Shown here one piece after another: positions 21,391 to 32,169 of a stretch of 64,000 nucleotides of DNA. This stretch comes from Acanthosepion esculentum. Its lineage: Eukaryota > Mollusca > Cephalopoda > Sepiida > Sepiidae. Location: assembly GCA_964036315.1 (NCBI GenBank), contig OZ038498.1, positions 13,664,466 to 13,728,465 on the forward strand, read 5' to 3'. Positions within the stretch are counted from its first letter, which is position 1, and each line of letters begins with the position of its first letter. The notes below the pieces were generated by a model, which saw only the letters and a program-made list of their open reading frames with translations, searched no databases and was not told the DNA's origin. The translations under genes and the position numbers were made by a program.

Positions 21391-23305
21391 CAGGGGTCAG
21401 TAACCCCAGGTCCCTGGCCCGTGAAGGATTTTTATTCGGCCCGCCAACTTAATTGTAACTCAACTCAATTACCATACTCATTCTTCTCTTTCGTTTCCAG
21501 GCGTGTTTTTTTTTTTCTGAACAAAACAAGCCCATGAAAACTAAGGAATGAGAAAATGGATTTTGAATGCCGAAATTTGAACGAAGGCTATTTTTTCATT
21601 GAGCATTTCGGAAAATGTGTTTGCTTAATTTGTCTAGAAACCATTGCCGTGATGAAAATTTCAAATATTAAACGGCATTATGAAACTCGTCATAATCATT
21701 CTAACAATTTCACTGGAAAGACACAAAAAGACGATGTTGCACGGCGGAGAAAGGATTTAATAAAGCCCTCATCATTTTCCACTAGAAAGTTTTCTGAAGA
21801 AAATGATAGAAATACTCGTGCTAGTTACGAGGCATCAAAACTCATTGCAGAAAGGATAAGACCTTTTAATAATGAAGAATTCTTCAAAGAATTATTGTTG
21901 AAAGTAGTGGATGTTGTTTGTTCTAAAAAAAAAGAATTATTTTCTGTGATCTGCTTATCAACAAGAACACTAACAGGCAAACCGAAGAACTGATAGAAAA
22001 TGTCAGAAGTGTCTTGGGGGACAGGTTAAAAAATCTAGAGTATTATTCTATTACTATCGATGAAACCATATATATGACGGATACTTGTCAATTTGCAGTG
22101 TTTCTGAGGGGGACTAACACTAATATTTGATATTGTGGAGGGTTTTTACAATTAATTCCTATAAAGGGGACCCTAGCGTTGGAGCAGATATTTTTGAAAG
22201 CATAATAAAATGGATAACCGAGCCGAATCCTCTTTCATCAAAGTTTATTAGAGTATCCACATACGGAGCACCAATGATGGCCGGAGAGAAAAAAGGGTTT
22301 GTTGTATTGCTCCAAAAACAGATTCGCTCTGATCACAAACTAATCAAACTTCATTGCATTATTTCATCAGGATGCATTATATACAAAGTCACTGAATTTT
22401 AAGAACATCATGATAGTGGCTGTGAAAAAGAATTTTATATTGTCAAGAGGACTAAATCATCGCCAATTTCAAGAATTTCTAAAACAAATTGAAGCAGAGT
22501 ATGTCGACCTTACATATTTTTCAAATATTCAATGGCTTAGCCACGAAAAAATTGCTGGAACGAGAGAGAAGAGATTACTCTGGATTTTGGAGAGCAAAGA
22601 TTAAGATCATTCCTACTTTCAGGATCCAGAGTGGATTGTCAATTTAGCATTTTTAGTGGACATCACGACCCACAAGTGCACTTTGAATCGTGAGCTTCAA
22701 GGAAAAAATAAGCTTATATTTGAGATGCTTGGTCAAATTAATGTTTTTGAAAGAAAATTTCAACTGTGGGAATCACAAGTTCAGAAAGGAAATTACTCTC
22801 ATTTTTCCAAGTCTCCAAAATCACAAGAGAAATATAATAGCAGACGTCTCTGTGAGGATCTATTCGGGATTTGAGAAGCGAATTTTCCTCCGGTTTCGCT
22901 GACTTCCGGCAAATATGAAAATCAATTCAAATTATTTGGTACTCCTTACTAAACAGACGAGGACCAAATGGCAGCAAAATATTAGTTGGAGTTAATCGAC
23001 TTATAAAGCGATAAATTTTTTAAATCAAAATTTAATTCCGAATCCACTGCTGACTTCTACAAGAAATATGTTTTGCCAAGCGGGAAATATAAAAAAGTCT
23101 ATTGAATAATATGAAAATGATGGTATCATTAATTGAAAGTACATGGGCTTGTGAAGAACTTTTCCAAAATGAAATATACGAAAAGTCGATTAAGAACAAG
23201 GGTGGGTGATGACCACCTAGATGATGTTTTGCTCTTGTCAACGACAAATATTTCATCTGGTGTGGATAAGTTATCGAATAATAAGCAGAAACAAGTGTTT
23301 CATTA
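21391..23305 (+). pseudogene. hAT transposase, GTF2IRD2/ZBED5-like, disrupted
   Basis: The element starts with the Charlie-like terminus CAGGGGTCAGTAACCCC at 21391. The coding part starts at 21556 and keeps 145 intact codons, with a C2H2-type zinc finger (CVCLIC ... RHYETRH). Further fragments follow: 22127-22402 (N-terminal and middle of the catalytic region), 22410-22604 (RGLNHRQFQEFLKQIEAEY), 22656-22874 (DITTHK, LNRELQGKNKLI) and a tail near 23150-23305 resembling the hAT dimerisation region. Stops and frameshifts from ~21991 on rule out an intact enzyme. The 3' terminus is missing; element A sequence starts at ~23331. Confidence 0.85.
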
Positions 23306-23330
23306 AATAATTTGCCTTTTTTGCTTTTTA

Positions 23331-23610
23331 TTGCTGGTATTAAAACCTATTTTTACACTTTCATAATTTTTTTGCCCCAGTTTCAGTGTTAACTATTAAC
23401 CCATAGCTGGGACCCCTAACAAGTGCTACCACCCCGGGTCAGAGTGGACCTGGGAACACCAGCAATTAAAAGGTGGTCCCACGCTCCTCAAAACCTCCTG
23501 ATCAAAGGCTTTACTGCTGGACGTAGTTTATCGTCTTACCAAGGACGCGGATGTAGTTTATCGTCTTACCCAGGACGTGGATGTAGTTTATCGTCATACC
23601 AAGGACGGTA
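23331..23610 (-). mobile_element. Element A, head-only copy with triplicated 5' end
   Basis: Inverse of the element A head, from the ACCAGCAAT end to CCTGGGTAAGACGATAAACT. The 5'-most ~35 bp occurs three times in tandem (23520, 23555 and 23590 regions, each with GTAGTTTATCGTC). No tail monomers are present. Confidence 0.8.
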
Positions 23611-24169
23611 TCAAAATGTAAGATACATAATTTTTGAATTTTCAGAATGTTCAATATATAAGCAGTATAAATTATTGCAAATTGTGCGCTTGAGTAGCTA
23701 AATGCTGAAAATACTCAGCTGTGTGTTCTATAGTACAGTTTGTCCCTACATCGTTTCTACTACTTGTGCTTTCATGCAAAACTTATATCAACTGATATCA
23801 ACTCTTACATCAGCCACCATCCACTCGTTCATGTCAAGCATTAACTAAAGATTGACAATATTCTCTGGAGAATAAAAAATATATATATTCAGTTGATATT
23901 TATACTTTTTGGCACTTTAGTGCTCCTTAGACAATTCCAACCAGAGGCTACATTTTATTTCTATAGAAAATCTGATACCTTCTCATTAGGCGGCAGAAGA
24001 CAGATGTACGATAAAAAGCAGTTGTACAAGTGACATCATTGTCGGCCATTGAAAACTTTATGACGCACTGTTTCTTCTAACTGATATTAAAAAAAATGTG
24101 GGGGCAACAATGAATCTAGTGCGTTATAGTAGTGTGTATATATGTATGAGTGACAGAACTAATTTCAAC

Positions 24170-24300
24170 TCGGAACTAATTTCACCTCGGAATTAATTTC
24201 ACCTCGGAATTAATTTCAAGTCGATTTAAAACCCCTAACCGCTAAATCTAACCCTAACCCCTAAATCTAACCCTAACCCTTAGTTCCGAGTTGAAATTAA
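24170..24300. repeat. Foldback repeat with internal telomere-like units
   Basis: GAACTAATTTCAACTCGGAAC-type units (left, repeated four times) are inverted at the right end (TTCCGAGTTGAAATTAATTC). Between them are CTAACCCTAACCCC units resembling the animal telomere repeat. Confidence 0.8.
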
Positions 24301-24439
24301 TTCTGCACCACATATTACGAGTATATTATGAAATGGACTAAGTCCGACAATTATGTTAATATATATTTTTATACGTTATTTTCATAGATACAGATATTTA
24401 TAATAAGCAGTATTAACTACATTTACTGGACTGAATGTC

Positions 24440-24646
24440 CGAGAAATTTTATAGAAAATATGTCTCCTCCGACAGGATCGAACCTGTATCCTACACGGAA
24501 CCGACATATAGCCTGACGTGCTACACCATTTAGCTACAGAGGAAGCATCTGATTAGCAAGGTTAAATGGTATAGTATGTCAGGCTACGTGTAGGATACAG
24601 GTTCGATTCCTGTCGGAGGACGCATATTTTATTTCATATTTCTCGG
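24440..24646. repeat. Palindromic pair of tRNA-like sequences
   Basis: A tRNA-like unit on the minus strand (24465-24543) is followed by its inverted copy on the plus strand (to 24620), with ~25-bp outer arms matching (24440-24465 and 24621-24646). The minus unit has a 7-bp acceptor pairing, a D-arm-like GCTA ... TAGC and a T-arm GGTTCGATCC. Its anticodon stem has a mismatch and the loop lacks U33, so it is tRNA-derived, not a working tRNA gene. A fragment recurs at 32084-32165. Confidence 0.85.
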
Positions 24647-24659
24647 AAAATGAAGCTGG

Positions 24660-25175
24660 TAAATGCCGTTAATACTGTTTATTATAAACAGAGCATTTAC
24701 TTAAATATTTGTATCTATAAAAAGAATGTATATATCAAATATATATTAAGATATTTATATGTGTGCATATGCATATGTGTGTATGTATGTTTGTGTACCT
24801 GGTCCAAAATGAATTATTTTTCAGTCGTCGAATTTTCTGTATTTCCAAATCCTTGTCATCAATAGATATTTTCTCTGAATTCAATAACATTTTCTTCATA
24901 TTTATTGCAGGTAAAACAACTAGAGATTAAAGGTTGACAACATCAAGTGACTCCGTGTTCATTTTGTATTATAAATTCAAATAGAAAAAGAAGGATTGCT
25001 CGTTCTAGTAATTTGCGAATGAATTAATCTTTAACACTTTTCCAACTTGCTCTACCAAATAAGAACTGATATTTACAAAGCAGCGACTTAAACGTTGCAT
25101 ATTAGTACAAGAAACTCTTTAAAGATAATAAATTATGAAAGGAAAGTAGGTAATAAATTGATTTCAATTAGTGAC
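24660..25175. other. Unassigned AT-rich sequence
   Basis: No supported feature; a short GT/AT-rich run lies at 24760-24790. Confidence 0.5.
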
Positions 25176-25177
25176 GT

Positions 25178-26200
25178 TTGAATTTCAGATAGTCTTTTGT
25201 CATTTTGCTTTTCGGGCAGTTATTTGTCATTTTGCATTGCTGATAGTCATTTGTCATTTTGCATTTCGGATAGTCATCTGAAATTTTGCATTTCAGAGAC
25301 TCATTTGTCATTTTACATTTCGCATAGTTTTTTGTCATTTTGCATTTTGGATAGTCATTTGTCATTTTGCACTTCGAGTAGTCTTTTGGCATTTTGCATT
25401 ACTGATTGTCATTTGTCATTTTTCATTTCGGATAGTCATTTGTCATTTTGCATTTCTGATAGTCATTTGTCATTTTACATTTCGCATAGACTTTTGTCAT
25501 TTTGCATTTCGGATAGTCATTTGTCATTTTGCATTTCGAGTAGTCTTTTGGCATTTTGCATTACTGATTGTCATTTGTCATTTTTCCTTTCGGATAGTCA
25601 TTTGTCATTTTGCATTTCGGATAGTCATTTGACATTTTGCATTTCTGAGAGTCATTTGTCATTTTACATTTCGCATAGACTTTTGTCATTTTGCATTTCG
25701 GATAGTCATTTGTCATTTTGAACTTCGAGTAGTCTTTTGGCATTTTGCATTACTGATTGTCATTTGTCATTTTACATTTCGGATAGTCATTTGTCATTTT
25801 GATTTTCGGATACTCATTTGACATTTTGCATTTCGGATAGTCATTTGTCATTTTGCATTTCGGATAGTCATTTGTTATTTTTCACTTCGTGTAGTCTTTT
25901 GGCATTTTGCATTACTGATTGTCATTTGCCATTTTGCATTTCGGATAGGCTTTTATCATTTTGCATTTCGGATATGCTTTTGTCATTTTGCATTACTGAT
26001 AGTCATTTGTCATTTTTCACTTCAGATATGCTTTTGACATTTTGCGTTACTGAGTGTTATTTGTCATTTTCCATTTTGGATATCTTTTGTCATTTTGCAT
26101 TTCGGATAGTCATTTGTCATTTTGCGTTACTGATAGTCATTTGTCATTTTGCTTTTCGGATAGTCATTTGTCATTTTGTATTACTCATAGACATTTAAAT
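25178..26200. repeat. 27-bp minisatellite, ~37 copies
   Basis: Unit TAGTCATTTGTCATTTTGCA plus TTTCGGA. Period 27 keeps frames open (174 and 126 codons of SHLSFCISD-like repeats, and shadows on the minus strand). No spacers of unrelated sequence exist, so it is not a CRISPR-like array. Confidence 0.95.
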
Positions 26201-26205
26201 GATAA

Positions 26206-27058
26206 TTAAAACACTGTAAAATCCAATATCAAGAAATCCCAGCACACCTCTCTGCTATCAATCATCTGTCCGTTCCAACCGCCCGATTCAAAAAGAAAAG
26301 ACCTCGTCCTGAAGAAACGTGCTCTTGTATCAGTTACATGCTCGCGCATGCGTATCGCCAACACATACGCTATGACGGAATTACAAATGGCGTCCATGAC
26401 CGCCCCTTGGTTTTCACTTCACTACATGAGACACATGCCGCTTATATGTAGTAAAACCGATGCAAAAAGAAAAGACAGGATTTAACTCAACCACAAATCC
26501 CTCGATTCCTTTACGTAGAAACACTGAAATTCATCTCAGTACAATTCATGATGTAACAATTTGTTTCACATTTTTACTTTTACATTTATACTGCAGGCAA
26601 CTAAAATTGAACTTACAATATGAAACATGTTATATCAACATCTCATTCGTGGATATTTATGCAGTCTAAAAGTAAAATACAAACAGCAACATGTTTAATC
26701 TCCTTATATGCAAAAACGCTTTTGCAAAGATAAAGTTTCACTAGTAAAAGGCCCTGAATTTCCCCCTGATAATTCTTTGCGCGTACGCTATTTTAAGATT
26801 CAAATATCCTTCAACCATAATTCATCAAGAAAACAAAATTAGCTGAAATAGGTAAACATTTTTCTGTTTATACAATAATAACAGCACCAAAAACTCCAAC
26901 AACACAGATAATAACAACAACAACTTACTTGGCTACCATGTATAAAATTCTCACACAAATCCTTACTGTACAGACAGACATCTTGTTAAAACCCAAAGGG
27001 GTGTTGTGTAAACGTCGCTTTTGTGCATATAGTGACCATTTCCTGATAAATAAAATGA
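26206..27058. other. Unassigned; contains a small CpG-bearing promoter-like patch
   Basis: Between 26280 and 26410 the sequence carries GCGCATGCG (resembling an NRF-1 site) and AAATGGCGTCCAT (resembling a YY1 site), unusual for the AT-rich surroundings. No exon can be supported on either side. Confidence 0.35.
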
Positions 27059-27060
27059 CT

Positions 27061-27573
27061 TTATAAGATTGCCAGTTCTTTGAAGAACTCTCCATTAGTA
27101 AAAGGTCTTATCCTTTCTGCAATGAGTTTTGATGCCTCGTAACTAGCACGAGTATTTCTATCATTTTCTTCAGAAAACTTTCTAGTGGAAAATGATGAGG
27201 GCTTTATTAAATCCTTTCTCCGCCGTGCAACATCGTCTTTTTGTGTCTTTCCAGTGAAATTGTTAGAATGATTATGACGAGTTTCATAATGCCGTTTAAT
27301 ATTTGAAATTTTCATCACGGCAAAGGTTTCTAGACAAATTAAGCAAACACATTTTCCGAAATGCTCAATGAAGAAATAGCCTTCGTTAAAATTTCGGCAC
27401 TCAAAATCCACTTTCCATTCCTTAGTTTTCATGGGCTTGTTTTTGTTCAGAAAAAAAAAGACTCCTGGAAACGAAAGAAAAGAATGAGTATGGTAATTGA
27501 GTTGAGTTACAATTAAGTTGGCGGGCCGAATAAAAATCCTTCACGGGCCAGGGACCTGGGGTTACTGACCCCT
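27061..27573 (-). pseudogene. hAT transposase N-terminal fragment, near-identical to the 21.5-kb copy
   Basis: Encodes 123 codons with the same zinc finger (CVCLIC ... RHYETRH) and ends abruptly after FFKEL. It differs from the 21556 copy at four of ~115 aligned residues. Its terminus TTACTGACCCC at ~27561-27572 matches the 5' end of the other copy in inverse orientation. Everything downstream of the first ~115 codons is absent. Confidence 0.9.
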
Positions 27574-27579
27574 TTTTTA

Positions 27580-28265
27580 AAGTATATTATGGTGTTGTTA
27601 AGCTTTAAAAAAAACATCATTAAAATCTCTCAATGGCATAGATTGACTACAAATAAGCATTTGACAGTCTTCCTCATAGCCAGTTAGAAATGTTTTGGGA
27701 AGTATATAAAATACCACCTGTCATGAGAAGTTTTCTTTCTCAAACCATGAAAAATGAACCTAATTCTAAACGCCGAATATAACGTCATTAAAGTAAATTT
27801 TGGTATATTCTAATGAGATTCGCTTTTCCCCTATCTTTATGACATTATTTCCTTTAAGCAAACTTCTCAACAAACACGATGGCTGCAAGATTACAGACAG
27901 AACTATCAATCATTTATTTTATATGATTGATTTGAAACAGTTTGCCAAAGATGACCATCAGCTTGAGAGTCTACTCATAACGATAAAATGAAGTTCATCG
28001 ATGACATAAAAAGGGGCGATTGATAAAGGTGTTAAAACAACATTTGTGCGAGGAAAGTTTTACGAAAATGTCTTACTTGACAATGACACATCAATTAAAG
28101 AGTTCCAGCCTGAAAAAAAAAACAAGTATTTGGAAATATATAAGATGGATGATACAAAAAGCTCACTGGTGAGAGAAAATATCAGGCAAGAATGCTACAG
28201 AAGAATAATTCTTATATAAAAAGTGAATTAAATGCACGGAATTGAATTGAAGCCATCAATACATT
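27580..28265. other. Unassigned sequence
   Basis: No supported feature. Confidence 0.5.
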
Positions 28266-28269
28266 AGAA

Positions 28270-28990
28270 ATATTTGTGGCGATGAACAGCGTTAAACTTT
28301 ATAAATTATATTTATGCTGATGACACAACTATTTACTCCTGTTTTAATGTTAAATCTGATAGGTTCGATAAAGTCAAATTGGCAGCTAAAATGACCTGCA
28401 ATCTGTTGTTAAATGGGGCAAGAAATAGCCTGTTAATTTTAACACCTCCAAAATCAAACAGTTCACTTTTAATCGTCCTACAGAACCATTCTTTGTCTTC
28501 CATCAGTATAGCCGATACTAACCTCCAGGAGAATAATTTATTGCACCTTCTAGGTCGAACATCCACTGATCAATTGGAACGATTAAATTGAATCACTTGC
28601 TAGGTTTGCTGCAAGAAAGTTAGGTTTGATCTTTAGTGCTAAAGAATTTGTCTTGCCAGAACCTGACACGATCATAAGTCTACCATCCGTGCATTGAATA
28701 TTCCTGCCACATCTGATCTGGTGCTTCTGCTTTGTATCTAGAGATTCTTGACAGAATCCTAAGAAGGACCTTCAATGTTATCGATACTGACCTATCATCT
28801 CGGTTTCAACCACCTTCCCCACCTTCGTAACGTAGCTTCCTTGTGTCTTGTCTATAAATATTTTCATGGTAATTGTTCAGATGATTTTTCCCTTTTTCGT
28901 ACCTTGTCTTCGCGAATTTAATCGCAGTACTAGACTGGCACCTAGATCTCATCATTTTACTGTTGAAATTATTTTACTGTTGAAATCATT
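28270..28990 (+). pseudogene. LINE (Jockey/CR1-like) ORF2 fragment with YADD box
   Basis: YADDTTIYSC at ~28310 is the reverse transcriptase catalytic box. It is followed in broken frames by SDRFDKVKLAA and SISIADTNLQE, then the C-terminal region (LRNVASLCLVYKYFHG at 28810-28870). It is the only copy in the window that keeps both catalytic aspartates of YADD. Upstream RT motifs and the endonuclease domain are missing. Confidence 0.85.
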
Positions 28991-29184
28991 TTACTATCTT
29001 CTAAAAGCCTACATCAATTAAAAATGTCCTTGCTGACGTCTGTTGAACTTCAGAAATACTTACAAGGACTAAACTTGTACACGAAATGACCAGATTGCAT
29101 TCTCTCTTTCCAAGGAAACTGTAAAATGCAGGTTGATGTTTTTCATTTTTTAAATGTCACAGAATACTGGCTTATGATTTATGG

Positions 29185-29480
29185 ATAGCGGCTCGAATTG
29201 AGAAATCAGAGAGCTGAGTTCGAATTCCAGTCGAATCCATTGCATTCACTTACGTGCTAATACCCTTGGTAAATGTATTAATCATCTTCTTCTCCATCCA
29301 GCTATGGGTAAATAGCAGGACAGACCGGGTTCTGTAGCTTTGGATAGCAAGTTGTCTACCGCAGAAAGAAATGGCAACTTACCGCAGGAAAAAATCTGCC
29401 TCGTCGGTCATGTATCGAATGATACATGATCGCCTAAGCGTGTGTCACACATGGCACATAACTGACTGACTGAGTGAATG
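29185..29480 (+). mobile_element. SINE family S3
   Basis: B-box-like GAGTTCGAATTCCAG, then a conserved central block (AGCTATGGGTAAATAGCAGG, TACCGCAGAAAGAAATGGCA), tail TAACTGACTGACTGAG. The second copy is 55528-55830. The shared central block resembles the core-domain architecture known for mollusc SINEs; that link is an inference. Confidence 0.8.
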
Positions 29481-29984
29481 GCCAAAATGTAAATGGATAA
29501 AATCGAACTGACTGGGAAAATAAATCAGAACATGGAAAATATCCACAAAGAGTAAACAGTAATGATGTCGATATAACTTCAACTCATCATTGGCTTTCCA
29601 TAGCTAGCCTAAAATATCAGACAGAATAGTTTACAGTTGTAACGAAAGATCAAAGTCTAACAACTAGAAACTATCATCACAACATTCTCTAAAATGATGT
29701 CAGCCCCCTATGCAGAAGTTTTGGCTTACTTCCAGAAGATGTTTCTCACTTCAGCACGTTCTTAGTCACAACAGAATACCTACCGCGCCATGATAAAGTA
29801 TTCTAAAATATTCACTTAGGAATATGGGACAAGTACAACCTAGTACAAGAAACAATTGATGGCAGCACAAACCAAATTCTAATGGAAATTGTCCAGTCGA
29901 AATAGGTAGAAAAATAAAAACCAATAAGTCAGGTATAATTGTCAAAGACATTTTTGGGGGAAAAAATCCTTGCTCGTTGAGATA

Positions 29985-30243
29985 CGCTTTTGTGCAAATT
30001 AATTGAAACAAAATGAATAATTCCGTTATTATTTACTTTTTTTCGTATTTTTTTCAATGAAACATGACCCAATGCACATCTTAATACTTCGTATGTCCAT
30101 TCCACGAAGTCATTCCTTGCAGATTGACCACATATTCTCGATTGGATTTAAATTAGGAGAGTTTCTGGGTCAATCTATAGTACTTTGATTTGCTCACTGG
30201 TAAGGCTTGCCAGTATCTTCGTGCAGTGTTACAATTTTCGTCT
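29985..30243 (-). mobile_element. Tc1-like fragment, sister of 360-879
   Basis: Shares the terminus GTGCAAATTAATTGAAACAA and the transposase-derived block with the first element; the other end is missing. Confidence 0.8.
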
Positions 30244-30500
30244 ATCGCAGACAATGACAATGACCGTCTCTCACGCTGGCCAATAGAATCTTCCTGCCTA
30301 TTCGTGGCAGCCAGCTATAGGCTCTCACTCTGGCCGGTAGAAAATGGCCGCAAACTACATGAAAACTGCCGTAGAAGCATGAGAAAATCGATTATTTCCC
30401 CTATCGATGGGAGTAGGGAAATGCAACTTGGAGCATGTGCATGTAAATTTTGGTGCAAATCCGTCGAAAATTGCGGCTGTGCATTCGTTACACACACACA
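30244..30500. other. Unassigned moderately GC-rich sequence
   Basis: Part of a 121-codon frame (30190-30555) without a recognised domain. Confidence 0.4.
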
Positions 30501-30517
30501 CATCCTACCTTTTATAG

Positions 30518-30592
30518 ATAGAGATATATACATATATATACATATATATATATAGATATATGTATGTATATACATATATATATATACATTTT
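30518..30592. repeat. AT/ACAT microsatellite
   Basis: Interrupted TATACA repeats. Confidence 0.9.
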
Positions 30593-31132
30593 TTTAAGGG
30601 TCACGAGGATATTTCCTGTCTCGTCGCCTTTTTGTGTGTGTATATATCTAAATACGTCTGCGTGTTTATGTATTATAATCTGATTGTGTATGTATTGTCT
30701 TTTGCAAGATGTCATCCTCCCCTGCCTTTGTTTATCATTCAAATGTTGTCACGAAGTTCAGAGCAAAATTTGAACTTAACGTTTATTCCAACTTAATTTC
30801 AATAAAAACAAAATAAATAGAATAACATATGTATTTTTTCTTTTTTCCTCAGTAATTTTATCATTTTAAACTTAATAGAGATTAAATATAAATTTTAAAA
30901 TGGGTGATTTTTAATTTTTAATTTCAAATTTTATCGTATAATTTAATATTTATTAGTTAGAATAAATTCTATTTTTGTCTAACCCCAACATTAAAGCATT
31001 CCTTAGTTCGTTGTCAAGATTTTTGAATTCTCATATACATGTATTTTGATTGATCATTCCAGCTTATGTAATAAGCGAGGGGTGTTTGATTGATTTGAAC
31101 CTTTTAAAACCTTTTATTCTACATTCAATATC

Positions 31133-31187
31133 ATCACTTGATAAGACACCAGAAGTGTTGAAACAAAATGGCTATTTTTTAGTGATT
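31133..31187 (+). ncRNA. Decayed hammerhead ribozyme
   Basis: Stem I ATCAC pairs with GTGAT. The core reads TTGATAA instead of CTGATGA (two changes at invariant sites). Stem II is ACAC/GTGT, then TGAAAC, a short stem III and a UUA cleavage-site equivalent. It is probably inactive. A (TA)n tract starts ~40 bp downstream. Confidence 0.6.
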
Positions 31188-31222
31188 TTATAACATATTA
31201 TTTTATAATTTTCGAATAAATA

Positions 31223-31226
<4 letters not shown>

Positions 31227-31281
<55 letters not shown>
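31227..31281. repeat. (TA)n microsatellite
   Basis: About 55 bp uninterrupted TA. Confidence 0.98.
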
Positions 31282-31290
<9 letters not shown>

Positions 31291-31741
31291 TACATACAGA
31301 ACTTTACACATTTTACAACGATTTCTCTTTCATATCTTCAATGTTTTACGATTTTATTGAATTTTACACACGTGGTATAATTTTAGTTTTTCTGGCTCTG
31401 CACTATATAATTACATATTTTAACTGAGAAATAAATTTTAAATGTACATACAAGTAGATATTTTAATGAATGTTTAAACTAACAAAAACATTTCAGTGAA
31501 ATCATAAAATTAAGAAAAATGATGCTGGAAATGTCAGCTACACATCCAATAAACTATACCAATACACATGTCCTATTGACTTGCGGTCTCTTGAAATTAA
31601 AACTTGGAGTCAGCTCTTAAAACACACAACCTGATTTAAGTAATAATAATCCCTCATATCCGGAGAGCTTCATATGCGGAATCCCGCATATCCGGACATG
31701 ATTTTGATGTGCATATTTGAATTATTTGAGTCATATGTAAC

Positions 31742-32029
31742 TGTTGTGTAGGATCCACCTAATCTGCATAGGTGACTACCAACTATATAAATAATGGTTG
31801 GTACCGGAAGACGGGGAGAGAGGAATCACGAGATCCAACTAGAGACTCTGATCGACTGCGACTAGTCAACACATTCTCCAGGAACGTCTTCCCAGAAATA
31901 TACAGAAATACTATATGTACTTATTGTGTACACTTTCTTGTTATAATACATTCTTGTTCTAAGTACATTTTGTGTTGCATTATTATTCCATGCATTAGGC
32001 GAGATTCAACAATGAGTCAAGACTCAACA
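31742..32029 (+). mobile_element. Solo LTR (288 bp), 5-bp TSD
   Basis: TGTTGTGTAGG ... GACTCAACA flanked by GTAAC at 31737-31741 and 32030-32034. A TATA-like CTATATAAATA is near 31784. The short length and TGTTG...CAACA ends resemble Copia-type LTRs (inference). Confidence 0.85.
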
Positions 32030-32083
32030 GTAACTGATTTGAAATTTCTGTTTTTCAGAAAATTTAACTTACAAGAGGCAAAA

Positions 32084-32165
32084 AGGTTCGATTCCTGCCG
32101 GAGAACACAGGTTCGATTCCTGCTGGAGAGCACATTTTTTTTTATTGAGATTTCTTGAATACACA
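32084..32165 (+). repeat. tRNA-like repeat fragment
   Basis: Two copies of AGGTTCGATTCCTGC in tandem with the GGAG ... GCACATTTT end seen at 24600-24646. Confidence 0.6.
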
Positions 32166-32169
32166 TCAG

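Noticed and set aside
24465..24543. Functional tRNA gene on the minus strand
   Set aside because: Anticodon stem mismatch and no U33; part of a repeated palindrome.
25197..26198. Frames of 174 and 126 codons, and repeat units as a possible CRISPR-like array
   Set aside because: 27-bp tandem repeat without spacers in a eukaryotic context; frames follow from the period.
21391..27573. A 6.2-kb composite hAT transposon using the two outward ends
   Set aside because: The 8-bp flanks do not match and the right terminal base differs.
30190..30555. 121-codon frame
   Set aside because: Begins in a Tc1 fragment and ends in a microsatellite; no domain.
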